Source of the DNA: Scylla paramamosain
Taxonomy: Eukaryota > Arthropoda > Malacostraca > Decapoda > Portunidae
Direction of reading: 5' to 3'
NCBI RefSeq assembly: GCF_035594125.1
Contig: NC_087166.1
Span: 16,668,266-16,732,265 of the forward strand
DNA length: 64,000 nt
The notes beneath the pieces were generated by a model. The model was not told the origin of the DNA. It saw nothing but the letters and a program-made list of their open reading frames with translations, and did no database searches. How positions within the stretch are numbered: the stretch's first letter is position 1; each line of letters opens with the position of its first letter. The position numbers and the translations under genes are program-made. Below, piece by piece: positions 10,733 to 23,085 of the stretch.

Positions 10733-13700
10733 CTGTATGTACCAAAACGCTAAAATAAAAATAAAAAAAAACGGCTATTTCTAGTGTTTTACAACTTCTT
10801 ACGTACAAAAAGACCAAAATGCATCCAAAGCACCCTATATGATGAAGCAAAACGACATTACAAAAACACGTATTATGAGTGTTTTTGAGTTTCTTAGGTA
10901 CCAAAACGCTAAAAAGCGTGAACAGCACTCTTAATGGAGAAAAAGATTTTTTTTTTGTGTGTGTGTGTATGTATGTATGTATTTTTAACCATCTCAGGTA
11001 CCGAAACGACAAAATGCATGCAAAAACATCCTATATGGGGAAACGAAAAGATATTACAAGAACGTGTATTATGAGTGATTTTGCGCTTCTTAGGCTCGAA
11101 AAGCTAAAACGCATGAGTAGCACACTGTTAGGAGAAACAGTACATAATTACGAAAAAAAACGTGTAATTTGAGTGTTTTTCACATTGTTAGGTTATAAAA
11201 TGCCAAAGTGCTTGCAAATTCTTCTACAGGGGTAAATGAAACGACATGACAAGAAAAATGTCTTTTTTATTTTTTCAACACATCCTAATTAGCATGGAAA
11301 GTATCCTATATGAGAATACAACATAACATCACCAAAAACATGTCTTTCAAGCGTTTGCTTCTTACGTTCCAAAATGCTAAAACACATCCAAAACTCCTTT
11401 TATGGAGGAACAGAATAACATCACCAAAAACGTGTATTTTGAGTGTTTTGAGCTTGTTACATACAAAAACACCAAAAAAACATGGAAAGGGGAAACGAAA
11501 AGGAAAGGAAATTACGAAATTACGAAATTACGAAAGGAAATTACGAGAAACGTGTATTATGAGTGTCTGAGTTTCTTAAAGTACAAAACATTAAATCAAC
11601 TGAATGGCACTCTTAATGGAGAAACATAATAACATTACCAAAAACGTGGTTTTTGAGTGTTTTTCACCATGTTATGTAACGAAACACTAAAAATGCATGC
11701 ATAGCACCCTATATGGCGAAACCAAAGGACATTACGAAAAACGTGTATTATAAGTGTTTTAGAGCTTCTTAGGTACCAAAACGCTAATACGCATAAATAG
11801 CGTTCTATGGAGAAAAATGACATTACCAAAAACGTGTAATTAAAATATTCTTTACAGTGTTAGGTACCAAAACGCCAAAATGGATGCAAAATTCCCTATA
11901 TAGGGAAATGAAACTATAATTCCAGAAACGTCTTTTGCGTGATTTTCAGCGTGTTAAGCAACAAAACGCTAAATAGCATTCAAAACACCGGATATGGGAA
12001 TACAAAACAACATCACCAAAAACGTGTCTTTTGAATATTTTCAAAATCCTTAAAACGCATGTAAAACACCCTTTATAGAGAAAAGAATAACATTACAAAA
12101 AAAAAAAATTTTTTTTTTTCTTTTCCTTACAAAAACGCTAGAATGCATGGAAAGCACTCTATATGGAGAAACAAAAGGACATTACGAGACACGTGTATTA
12201 TTATAGGACCAAAGGCTCGTATGTGCGGAAACGAAAGGACATTAATAGAAAAGATGTGTTTTGAATGTTTTTGAGAGTGGTAGGCACCAAACCGCCAGAT
12301 AGCAGGGGAATAACCCTATATGGGAATAAAAACTTCACCATGAAAGTGTCTTTTGAGTGTTTTTGAGCTTCTTACGTACCAAAACGTTAAAAAGCATACA
12401 AAATTTGTGGAGAAACACAATAACGTAATTTTTTGTCTTTTTAGCTTGTTATCTAAAAAAAAAACGCCAAAATGATTGCAAAGCACCATATATGGAAAAA
12501 AGAAAGTATATTTTGAGAAATGTGCATTGTTTTTTTTTTTTTTTTTGTTTCTTAGGTACCAAAACGCTAATGCTTGTGAATAGCACTCTTCATGGAGAAA
12601 CAGAACAACATTATCAAGAACATGTTTTTAAGCGTTTTTAACATTGTTAAAGGAACGTATCTTTTCAGTGTTTATGAACGTGTTGAGCACCAGAAGACTA
12701 AAAGAATGCAAAGCACCAAATATGGAAAAACAAAACGACTTAACCAAAAACGTGTATTTTGAGTGTTTTTGAGCTAGTTATGTACCAAAACGCTTAAACA
12801 CATGTAAAATACCCTTTATGGGGAACAGAACAACTTTATCAAAAAACGTGTGTTTAGAGTTTTTGAGCTTGTTACATAGAAAAACGTCAAAATGGATGCA
12901 AAGTATCCTATATAATGAACCGAAAAGATATTACGAGAAACGAGTAATTTGAGTGTTTTAGAGCTTCTTAGGTACCTAAATACAAATAGCACTCTATATG
13001 AATAAAAAGATCAAAATTACCAAAAAAGTGTATTTTGAGGTTGTTTTTTTTTTTTTTCACAATGTTATGTACTAAAACGCTAAAATGTATGTGAAGCACC
13101 ATGTACTGGGCAACGAAACGACATTTCCAGTAACATGTCTTTTGAATGTTTATAGCCATGCTTGGCACGAAAACGCGAAAAAAACATCGAAAGCTCACTA
13201 TATAGGAAATGAAACCATGTAACTTTTGAGTGTTTTTGAGCTACTTACCTACTAAGACCCTAAGACACATGCAAAACACGCTTGACAGAGAAACAGAAAA
13301 AAAAAAATTTTATTTTGAATGTTTTTGAGCCTGTTGCGTAGAAAAATATTAAAATGCATGGAAAGCACTATTAGGAAATGAAAAAAAATATAAAACATTA
13401 CAAGAACCATGTATTATGAGAGTTTTAGAGATTTTTAGATACCAAAACGCTAAAAAGGATGAAAGACAATAAAATTACCAAAAATGTGCTTTTTGAGTGT
13501 TTTTTTTTTTCACATTATGTACCAAAACGCTAAAATGTTTCAAAATCACCCCATATGGAGTAAAGAAAGGAATTTATGAGAAACGTATATTATGTATGTT
13601 TTGAGTTTCTTTGGTACCAAAACGCTAAAACGTGTGAATACCTGCTATGTGGAAAACCCGAACACCATTTCCAAAAACATGTATTTTCAGTGCATCCAAA

Positions 13701-13735
13701 CCATACTATATGTGGAAAGGAAACGAAACGTGCAT
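10733..13735 (-). repeat. 96-bp satellite, pentamer-cycle array, inverted
   Basis: The part at 10733-12295 mirrors 1-1567. For example 11402-11629 and 11635-11829 are exact reverse complements, at translation level, of 666-893 and 466-660. From 12296 to 13735 the mate would lie left of the window, so whether the palindrome continues cannot be seen. The monomers follow the five-class cycle read backwards, with class-a marker GGACATTACGAGAAACGTGT. A strand switch at about 13735 ends the block (GAAACGTGCATT followed by AACATTTTGGTACATA). Confidence 0.87.
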
Positions 13736-13777
13736 TAACATTTTGGTACATATGAAGCTGAAAACACTCATATATAC

Positions 13778-13944
<167 letters not shown>

Positions 13945-15938
13945 TTGATGTTTTGTTTTCGCGTGCTTTCCGTGTTTTTTTAGTTTTTTGGTGCATAATA
14001 TGTTCAAAACACCCAGATGACACGTTCCTTGTTATATCGTTTCATTACCGTTAAATAGAGTGCTTTGCATGCATTTTTTGCGTTTTAGTACCTAAGAATC
14101 TTAAAATAAAATTCAAAACACACGTTTTTGGCAATGCTTTTCTATTTCTCCATGAAGGGCGTTTTGCATGCGTTTAACGTTTTAATATGTAATATGCTGA
14201 AAAAAACAAAGAAAAGATACTTTTTTTTTTAGTATTGTGTTTTCTTCTCCTAGAAAGGGAATTTTTGCATACACCGGTGATTTGGTACCAAAACAAGCTT
14301 AAAAAAAAAGAAAAAAAAAACTGAAAAGACACGTTTTTGGTAACGTTGTTTTCTTTTACCATTAAATGTGTCCTGCATGGAATTTGGCCTTTAAGTACAT
14401 TCAATATACACGTTTTTTTTTTTTTCTTTTATGTTGTTTTGCTTATCCATATAGAATGCCATAAACTTGTCTTAGCCTTTTCTCCCTAAACATCCGAAAA
14501 AAAATTTTTAATACACGTTTCTGTTAATATCGTTTCGTTTCCCCATATCGGTTCCTTTGCTTGCATTTTTGGCGTTTTGTTAACTAACAAGCTAACAAAA
14601 AAAAATTAAAAAAAAACACATTTTTGCTGTTTTTTTCCCAATAAAAGGTGTTTTGGACGCGATTTAGCGTTTTGGTACGTAAGAAACTAAAAGAAAAAAA
14701 AAACACTCAAAAGACACGTTTTTCATAATGTTTTGTTTTCAAATATAGATTGTTTTCCATGCTCTTTATCGTTTGTTGGCTAATATGCTCAAAAACACGC
14801 ATGTAACATGTTTCTGGTGGTGTCGTTTCCTTAACCCAACTAAGTTGCTTTGCATGCATTTTGGAGTTTTGCTAACTAGCTGTAAAACACTTATAACACA
14901 GGTTTCGTAATCTTGTTCTGTTTCTCCATAAAGGATGTTTTGCATGCATTTTAGCGTTTTGATACGTAAGAAGAAAAACACTCAAACGACACGTTTTTTA
15001 CAATGTTGTTTGTTTTCCCCAAATAGGGTGATTTGCATCCACTTTAGCGTTTTGGTAAAAATAAGCTAGAAAATAGTCTGGTTTCCTGTAATGTCATTTC
15101 GTTACCCCAAATAGAGTGCTTTACGTACATTTTGGCGTTTTAGTACCTAAAAAGCTGGATAACACTCAAAATACACATTTTTGGTAATGTTCTATTTCTC
15201 CATAAAAAAAAGCGCTTTGCATGCGTTATAGCGATTTGGTACGCAAGGAGTCGTAAAACACTCAATAGACAAGTTTTAGTAATGTTCTTTTCTTTTCCCA
15301 TAAAGGATGTTTTGCATGCACTTTGGCGCTTTTTTACCTAACAAGCTCAAAAAATTTTAATACACGTTTATGGTTAATGTTGTTCATTTTTTTCTTCATG
15401 TAGAGTTTCTTCATGTATGTATTTTGGCGTTTTCATACCTAACATGAGGAAAAACACTCATAGTACACGTACATTACATAGTACATTACAACATAGGTAA
15501 TGTTGTTTTGCTTCTTTATATATGGTTCTTTGAATGCATTTTCGAGTTTTAGTATCTAATATGTGGAAAAACCCTCATAATACAAGTTTTTCATAATGTT
15601 ACTCCGTTGCTCCATATAGAGTGTTATTCATGTATTTTAGCATTTTATTGCATAAGAAGTTGAAAAGACATAACATTTCTCTTAAAATCGTTTCTTTTCC
15701 CAATATCTGGTAATTTGCATGCATTTTGGTGTTTTGGTACCTAACAAGCTCAAAAACACTCAAAAGAAATATTTTTTGCTGATGTTTTTGTTTCTCCATA
15801 AACGGTGTTTTGGATGCGTTTTAGCAGTTTGGTGCGTAAGAAGCACTCAAATGACACTTTTTTAATGAAGCATTTCTATTTTTCCATATAGAGTGTTTTC
15901 CACGATTTTTTATTTTTTTTTTTTAGCATTTGATGCCT

Positions 15939-15942
<4 letters not shown>

Positions 15943-15987
<45 letters not shown>
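15943..15987. repeat. (AAT)n microsatellite, about 45 bp
   Basis: About 15 units of TAA/AAT interrupt a satellite monomer between GATGCCTTAT and AAAAAGCACGTTTCTGG. Confidence 0.97.
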
Positions 15988-15990
<3 letters not shown>

Positions 15991-16944
15991 GCACGTTTCT
16001 GGTAATGTTATTTCCTTACCCCAAATAAGGTGATTTGCATGCATTTTCGGGTTTTGCTTCTTAACTTTGTGGAAAAAATAAAAAAAAAACTCATGATTTT
16101 GTTAATGTTGTTCTGTTTTTCCATAAGTGGTGTTTTCCACGCGTTGTAACGTTTTGGTACATAAGAAGCAGAAAACACACAAAAGAAGTTTTTTATAATG
16201 TTGTTTGATTGTCCCAAATACGGTTCTTTGCATGCACTTTAGTGTTTTGTTAAGTAACAAGCACAAAAATAATAATATCTTTTCATTTCCCAATATCATT
16301 TAATTTGCATGCATTTTGGCGTTTTAGTACCTAACAAGTTCAAAAACACTCAAAATACCAGTTTTTGGTAATGATGTTCTATTTTCCCATTGAGTTTTTG
16401 AGCGTTTTAACGATTTGGTACGTAATAAGCTCAAAACACTCAAAAGACACGTTTTTGATAATGTTGGTTTCTTTTCTTTTCCGGTAATATAAGTTTTATA
16501 TTCTTTTTACCCTTTTCGTGTCTAATATGCAAAAAAAAAAAAAAAAAAAGAAAAACTCAAATGGGGCGTTCCAGGTAATGTCGTTTCATTACACAAAGTA
16601 GGGTGTTTTGCACGTATTTTGTCGTTTTGGTACCTAATAAGGTGAAAAACACTCAAAACACACGTTATTTGTCAATAAAGACGTTTTGCATGCGTTTTAG
16701 AGTTTTCGTACGTAAGAAAATGACTAAAAAAAAAACATTCATAAGAGTTTTCGGTAAAGTTCTTTTCTTTTTCAATACAGATTCTTTTGCATGCAGTTTG
16801 GCGTTTTGGTACCTGACAACCTTAAAAAGAATACATGTTTTTTGGTAATATTTTTTTTGTTTTTTGGTAATATTCTTCTGTTTCTTCATATAAGGTACTT
16901 TGTATGTATTTTGGAGTTTTAATATTTAACATCGGGAAAAAAAA

Positions 16945-17520
16945 AAATCTCATAATAAACGTTTTTGGTAATGTTGTGTTTCTCGATATTGACTGCTGTT
17001 CATGTATTTTAGGATTTTGGTAAAAAAAGAAGCTTATAGAAAAACAACAATATTAATACACTTTTCTGTTAATATCTTTTCGTTTCCCGAAGTTTGGTAG
17101 TGTTTTCTTTTTCCATATAGAGTGTTTTCCATACTATCTTGCGCTTAGATTAAAAATATACTGAAAAACACCCAAATGACACGTTTGTGGTGACGTTCCG
17201 TTATCCCAAATAGGGTGGTTTGCATGCATTTTTTTGTTTTGCTATATAACAAGATGAAAAACACTTAAAACACACGTTTTTAATAATGTCGTCCTGTTTC
17301 TTCATATATGCTTTATATGAGTTTTGCCGATTTGGTATGTAATATAGGGATAAACACTCATAATACACATTTTTGGCAATGTTGTTCTGTTTCTCAATGC
17401 AGACTGGTATTCACAAGTTTTAGCCTTTTGGCACATAAGAAGCTGAAAAAAGCTCATAATACTTGTTTTCGTTAATATCGTTTAATTTCTAAATATCATG
17501 TGATTTGCATGCATTTTTCC
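16945..17520 (+). repeat. Left arm of inverted repeat 4
   Basis: About 575 bp whose reverse complement recurs, moderately diverged, at 21405-21985. Landmarks in order are CTCGATATTGACTGCTGTTC (16982), GGTGACGTTCCGTTATCCCA, GCAGACTGGTATTCACAAGT and ATCATGTGATTTGCATGCAT. Shared idiosyncratic bases across six monomers show that this is a duplicated block and not chance monomer similarity. Confidence 0.8.
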
Positions 17521-19691
17521 ATGCATACTCAAAACACCCGTTATTTGTTATGCTATTCTGTTTCTCCATAAAGGGTATTTTGCAAACGTTTTAGGGTTTT
17601 GGTGCATTAGAAGCTCAAAAAAAAAAAAAACAAGACACATTTTGATAATGTTTTGTTTTCCCATGTATAGTGTTTTCTATGCTTTTTTTTTTTAGCGTTT
17701 TTGTGCCTAATATGGTCAAAAACACCCATATGACACGTTTTTGGTAATATCGTCTCGTTGTCCAAATTAACGTGCTTTGCAAGCATTTTAGCGTTTTGAT
17801 CCTAACAAGCTGGGAAACACTCGAAACATACGTTTTTGGTAAGGCTGTTCTGTTTCTCCATGATGGATGTTTTACATACGTTTTTGTACCTAAGAAGCTG
17901 AAAGCATTAAAAACACACGTTTTAGGTAATGTTTTATTTTTTTTCCCATATAGAATGCTTTGCATGCACTTTGACGTTTTGGTACCTAAGAAATTCGAAA
18001 ACACTTATAATATACGTTTTTGGTAAGGTTGTTGTAATTCTTTTTATAGTGTGCATTGTTTGCATTTTGGCGTTTTGGAATAACTGGAAAAACTTTCATA
18101 ATACACATTTTATGTAATGCTGCTTCTCCATATAGAGTGTTTTGGGGTTATGGTACCATAATACACATTTCTGTTAGAATCGTTTCGTTTCCCCATATCG
18201 GGCCCTTTGCATGGATTTTGGCGTTTTGTTATCTAAGAATCTTAAAACAATTTAAACACACTTTTTTTTGCTAATGTTGCATTAATGCATTTTAGCGTTT
18301 GATGGTTAATACGCTCAAAAACACCTCAATTACACGTTGTTACCCCAAATAGAGTGGTTTGCATGCATATTAACGTTTTGTTATTTAATAAGCTGAAAAA
18401 TATAAAAGTACACGCTTTTGTAAAAAAAAAAAAAAATTGCCTCATAAAGGATGTTTTGAATGCGTTTTAGCGCTTTAGTACGTAAGATAAAAACAGAACA
18501 AAAAAAAAAACACTCAAAAACATGTTTTTATTTATTTTATTTTTTTTACATATAAAGTGCTTTGCATATAAAAACACTGAAAAGACACCTTTTTAGTAAT
18601 GGTGTTCTCTTTTCCCATATAAAATGCCATGCATGAACAGTTCCGTTTTCGTACCTAAGAAAATAACACGTTTTTCGTAGTGTTTTTCTGTTTCTCCCAA
18701 TAGATTACTATTCATATGTTTTATCGGTTTGTTACCTAAGAAGGTGGAAAATACTCATAAAACAAAATTCTGTTAATATCGTTTCGTTTCCCCATATCGG
18801 GACATTTGCATGCATTTTTGCGTTTTGGTACCTATTAAGCTGGAAAACACTTATGTTATGGGTAAAGTTTCCCCATAAAGGATATTTTGCCCGCGTTTTA
18901 TTGTTTTGGTACGTACTCGTAAGAAGCTGAAAAATACTCAAAAGTCACGTTTATTTTAATGTTTTCTTTTTCCAAAATAGTGTTTTATATACTATTCTGC
19001 GTTTTGTTGCCTAATACGCTCAAAAACACCCAAATGACACGTTTCTGGTAAAGTCCTTTCGTAACCCCAAATAGGGTGTTTTGCAAGCATTTTGGAGTTT
19101 TGGTAAATACCAAGCAAGAAAAAACTCGAAACACATGTTTTTGGTCATGTTGTTCTGATTCTCCATAAAGGGTGTTTTCCATGCGTTTTAGCGTTTTGGT
19201 ACGTAAGAAGCTAAAAAGGAAAAAAAAAAACTGATAAGACATGTTTTTGGCAATGTTCTCTTCTTTTCCCATATCGGGTGCTTTGCATGCACTTTGGAAT
19301 TTGTGGTACCTAACAAGATCAAAAACATTCATGATACACGTAATCTTTTTTTTTTTTTTTTTATAGAGTTCTTTGCATGTATTTCGTCGTTTTGGTACGC
19401 AATATGGGGGAAAACTCATAATAAACGTTTTTGGTATTGTTATTCGGTTTCCCCATATAGACTGATATTCACAAGTTTTAGCCTTTTGGCACATAAGAAG
19501 CTGAATAAAGCTCCTAGCGTTCTAGCGTTTTGCTACATAAGCTGTAAAACAATCATAAAACACTTTTGTGTTAATATCGTTTCGCTTCCCAATATCAGTT
19601 AATTTGCATGCATTTTGGCGTTGTGTTACCTAACAAGCTCAAAACTTTCAAAACTTCCGTTTTTAGTAATGTAATTCTTTTTTCTCATACA

Positions 19692-19783
19692 GGGTATTTT
19701 GCACGCGTTTTAACTCTTTGGTACGTAAGAGGCTCAAAAAGCCTCTTACGTACCAAAAAGTTAAAACGCGTGCAAAATACCTC
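19692..19783. repeat. 42-bp fold-back hairpin inside the octamer array
   Basis: Left arm 19692-19733 and right arm 19741-19782 are reverse complements with one or two mismatches, around a 7-base loop (TCAAAAA). The core is GGTACGTAAGAGGC / GCCTCTTACGTACC. After the right arm the array resumes in its original orientation, so a single short inverted duplication was inserted. It is distinct from the normal monomer, which has no such hairpin. Confidence 0.9.
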
Positions 19784-21308
19784 AAAAGACACTTAAAAGA
19801 CACTTTTATAATAATGCCCTTTAGCGTTTTGGTACCTAACAACCTCAAAAATACTCATTACACATTTTGGGTAATGTTGCTTTGTTTCTTCATATAGGGT
19901 GCTTTGTATGCATTTTTGCATTTTGGTACCTAATATGAGGAAAAACACTCATAATTAAAGTTTTGGTAATCTTTTATTTCTCTATATAGAGTGCTATTCA
20001 CGTGTTTAAGCGTGTTGGTATATAAAAAGCTGAAAAACACTCATAATAGAAGTTTCTGTTAATATCGTTTTGTTTCCCAATGTCCGGTGATTTTCATGCA
20101 TTTTGGTGTTTTGTTACCTAACATGCTCTAAAAAATCTCAAAGTGCACTTTTTTGCTAATGTTTTTCTGTTTCTCCATGAAGAGTGTTTTGTATGCATTT
20201 CAGTGTTTGGTAAGTAAGAAGCTGAGAGATACTCAAAACACAAATTTTTTGTAATGTTTGCTTTTCCCATACAGGATGCTCTGGATGCACTTTAGCATTT
20301 TGATACCTAACAAGCTCACAATTATTGTTAATACACATTTTTGGTAATGTTGTTTTATTTCTTCATATAGGGTGCTTTGCATGAACTTTACCGTTTTGGT
20401 ACCTTACAAACTCAAAAATATTAATAATACACGTTATTGGTGATATTGTTCAGTTTTTCCATATATTGTGCTATTCACGTGTTTTAGCATTTTCTTACCT
20501 ATGAAGTTCAAAAAACACTTATAATACATATTTATGTAATATCATTTCGTTTCTCAGTATGTATTGCATGTATTTTGGCGTTCACATACCTAACAAGCTC
20601 AAAACTTTCAATACACCCGTTTTTGGTAATGCTGTTCTGTTTCTTCATATATGGTGTTATCCATGCGTTTTAGCACGTTTGGTACGTAAGAAACTCAAAA
20701 AAGTTTCAAAACACACATTTTTAATAATGTTCTTTTCTTTTCCCAAATGAAGTGTTCTCCAAGGATTTAATCTAATATGCTCAAAACTCCCAAATGACAC
20801 GTTTCTGTTAAAGTCATTCCGTTACTCGATTGAGGGTGTTTTGCATGCTTATTGGTGTTTTGTTACCTAAGGACCTTAGAAACTCTAAAAATGCATGTTT
20901 TTGATAATGTTCTTTTTCTCCATAAAGGTTATTTTCCATGCGTTTTAGCGTTTTGTTACGTAAGGAACTAAAAACAAAACATTCAAAATTGACGTTTTTA
21001 ATAAAGTTGTTTTCTTCCGATATAGGGTACTTTGCATGCAGTTTGGCGATTTAATACCTTTGAAGGCACCCCCCCGAAAAAAAAAAGACACGTTTATAAT
21101 AATGTTGTATTCTTTTCCCATAGAAGGTGTCTTGCATTCACTTTGGAATTTGGGATTTTGCTACCTAACAAGTTTTTGGTCCCTAAGAAGCTCAAAACAT
21201 TTAAAATCCACGTTTTTGGCAATATTGTTATGTATCTCAATATACAGTGAACGCGTTTTAGCATTTTGGTACGTAAAAAGCTAAAAAAAAAACACCCAAA
21301 TGACAAGT

Positions 21309-21376
21309 TTCTGGTAATGTCGTTCCGTTACCCGATAGACGGTGTTTTACATCTATTTTCGCATTTTAATATCTTT
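21309..21376 (+). repeat. Direct repeat flanking the inverted island (left copy)
   Basis: A monomer part beginning TTCTGGTAATGTCGTT and containing GATAGACGGTGTTTT and CGCATTTTAAT. The same 68 bp recurs at 21988-22056 with about five differences, on the other side of the inverted island. Confidence 0.8.
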
Positions 21377-21987
21377 AATAAATTGAGCTAGTTAGATACC
21401 AAGATGCAAAAATCCATGCAGATCACATGATATTTGGAAATTAAAGGATATTAACGAAAACGTGTATTATGAGCTTTTTTCAGCTTCTTATGTACCAAAA
21501 GGCTAAAACTTGTGAATACCAGTCTGCATTGAGAAACGGAACAACATTATTAAAAATGTGTATTATGAGTGTTTATCCCCATGTTAGATACCAAATCGGC
21601 AAAACGCATATAAAGCATATATGAAGAAACAGAATGACATTACTAAAAACGTGTGTTTTAAATGCTTTTCATCTTGTTATATGGCAAAACCAAAAAAATG
21701 CAGGCAAACCACCCTGTTTGGGATAACGGAACAACATTACCACAAACTTGTCATTTGGGTGTTTTTCAGTATATTAGTAATCAAAACGCTAGAAAGTATG
21801 GAAAACACTCTATATGGGAGAACAAAACCTTACCCAACTTTGGGAAACGAAAAGATATTAACAGAAAAGTGTATTATTAATGTTTTTTTTTAGCTTCTTT
21901 TTTTTTTACCAAATTCCTAAAATACATGAACAGCAGTCAATATCGAGAAACACAACATTACCAAAAGTGTATATTATGAAATTTTTT
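21377..21987 (-). repeat. Inverted satellite island (right arm of inverted repeat 4)
   Basis: About 610 bp of monomers in opposite orientation to both flanks. Between 21405 and 21985 it matches the reverse complement of 16945-17520. It is bracketed by a 68-bp direct duplication of one monomer. The content is octamer-cycle satellite, with marker GATATTAAC near 21450 and 21853. Confidence 0.82.
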
Positions 21988-22160
21988 TTCTGGTAATGTC
22001 GTTCTGTTACCCCCATAGACGGTGTTTTGCATCCATTTTCGCATTTTAATACCTAAGAATCTGAAAAAAAAAACACTCAATATACACGTTTTTTTTTTTT
22101 TTGGCAATGATGTTCTGTTTTCCATAATTGGTGTTTTGCATGAGTTTTAGTATTTTTTTT
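21988..22160 (+). repeat. Satellite, direct repeat right copy plus partial monomers
   Basis: Starts with the right copy of the 68-bp direct repeat (21988-22056), then about one more monomer with GATGTTCTGTTTTCCATAAT. The array stops at about 22160, where the LINE 3' end begins. Confidence 0.75.
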
Positions 22161-23085
22161 CTTTTTTATGTACGAAGAACACTGGCCAAGGGCAACAAAA
22201 ATCTAATAAAAAAAAATTGCCCTCTGAAATACCAGTCCCATAAAAGGGTCAAAGCAGTGGTCAAAAATTGATGAATAAGTGTCTTGAAACCTCCCTCTTG
22301 AAGGAATTCAAGTCATAGGAAGGTGGAAATACAAAAGCAGGCAGGGAGTTCCAGAGTTTACCAGAGAAAGGGATGACTGATTGAGAATACTGGTTAACTC
22401 TTGCGTTAGAGAGGTGGACAGAATAGGGGTGAGAGAAAGAAGAAAGTCTTGTGCAGCGAGGCCGCGGAAGGAGGGGAGGCATGCAGTTAGCAAGATCGGA
22501 AGAGCAGTTAGCATGAAAATAGCGGTAGAAGACAGCTAGCTATGCAACATTGCGGTGGTGAGAGAGAGGCTGAAGACAGTCAGTTAGAGGAGAGGAGTTG
22601 ATGAGACGAAAAGCTTTTGATTCCACCCTGTCTAGAAGAGCAGTATGAGTGGAACCCCCCCAGACATGTGAAGCATACTCCATACATGGACGGATAAGGC
22701 CCTTGTACAGAGTTAGCAGTTGGGGGGCGTGAGAAAAACTGGCGGAGACGTTTCAGAACATCTAACTTCATAGAAGCTGTTTTAGCTTGAGATGAGATGT
22801 GAAGTTTCCAGTTCAGATTATAAGTAAAGGACAGACCGAGGATGTTCAGTGTAAAAGAGGGGGACAGTTGAGTGTCATTGAAGAAGAGGGGATAGTTGTC
22901 TGGAAGGTTGTGTCGAGTTGATAGATGGAGGAATTGAGTTTTTGAGGCATTGAATAATACCAAGTTTGCTCTGCCCCAATCAGAAATTTTAGAAAGATCA
23001 GAAGTCAAGCGTTCTGTGGCTTCCCTGCGTGATATGTTTACCTCCTGAAGGGTTGGACGTCTATGAAAAGACGTGGAAAAGTGCA
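22161..23085 (-). mobile_element. 5'-truncated LINE fragment (non-LTR retrotransposon, clade unassigned)
   Basis: About 925 bp, clearly less AT-rich than the satellite, with a coding trace on the minus strand. It covers the segment downstream of the catalytic motifs of a LINE reverse transcriptase, its C-terminal 'thumb' and a short 3' UTR ending near 22161-22170 at the sequence read as TCTTCGTACATAAAAAAG on the minus strand. The 5' end is truncated inside the gene at about 23085, against a satellite monomer. No second copy is present in the window. Resemblance is to arthropod jockey-like or related LINEs, from memory of family style only, so the clade is left open. Confidence 0.82.
22261..23085 (-). 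pseudogene. Reverse transcriptase C-terminal remnant (frameshifted)
   Basis: Reading the minus strand from about 23085, the trace includes SKISDWGRANLVLFNASKTQ, then [20 protein letters not shown] and MKLDVLKRLRQFFS. A frameshift near 22735 moves the frame to LYKGLIRPCMEYASHVWGGS. One in-frame TAG follows at about 22545, then YRYFHANCSSDLANCMPP, LWNSLPAFVFPPSYDLNSFK and REVSRHLFINF before the natural stop near 22262. The phrases 'GLIRPCMEYASHVWGG' and 'LWNSLP..' are typical of the region after the RT palm in LINE proteins. The catalytic FADD box is not included because of the truncation. It cannot be functional. Confidence 0.85.

Larger units (their letters stand above)
1..12295. repeat. Large palindrome 1 (inverted repeat, arms at least 5.2 kb, high identity)
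   Basis: Positions x and about 12295-12302 minus x are reverse complements over 1-5233 and 7069-12295. The first bases of the window pair with 12291-12295, so the left arm probably continues outside. Arms are nearly identical, and differences I could find are mostly slippage. An AC run near 1326-1337 has one unit more in the right arm, an A run at 3484-3496 differs by one base, one A is missing near 11060, and 'CTCGTA' near 3849-3854 is absent from the right. At least one substitution exists (3789 against 8498 region). The centre at 5234-7068 is asymmetric. It could be a young genomic palindrome or a long-read fold-back artefact. Confidence 0.85.

Noticed and set aside
1..12295. Interpretation of palindrome 1 as a DNA transposon or foldback element with long terminal inverted repeats
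   Set aside because: The arms are ordinary satellite monomers, no transposase is present, and no target-site duplication can be tested because the left end lies outside the window.
17340..19510. Direct duplication of 17340-17460 at 19405-19510
   Set aside because: The two stretches share striking phrases (ATTCACAAGTTTTAGCCTTT) but sit in the same class of the octamer cycle. Similarity beyond about 170 bp fades, so a separate duplication event is not needed.
22161..23085. Assigning the middle LINE to a named clade or linking it to the CR1-like pair
   Set aside because: The protein traces and 3' ends of the two families differ, and without a database comparison the clade of the middle fragment is not safe.
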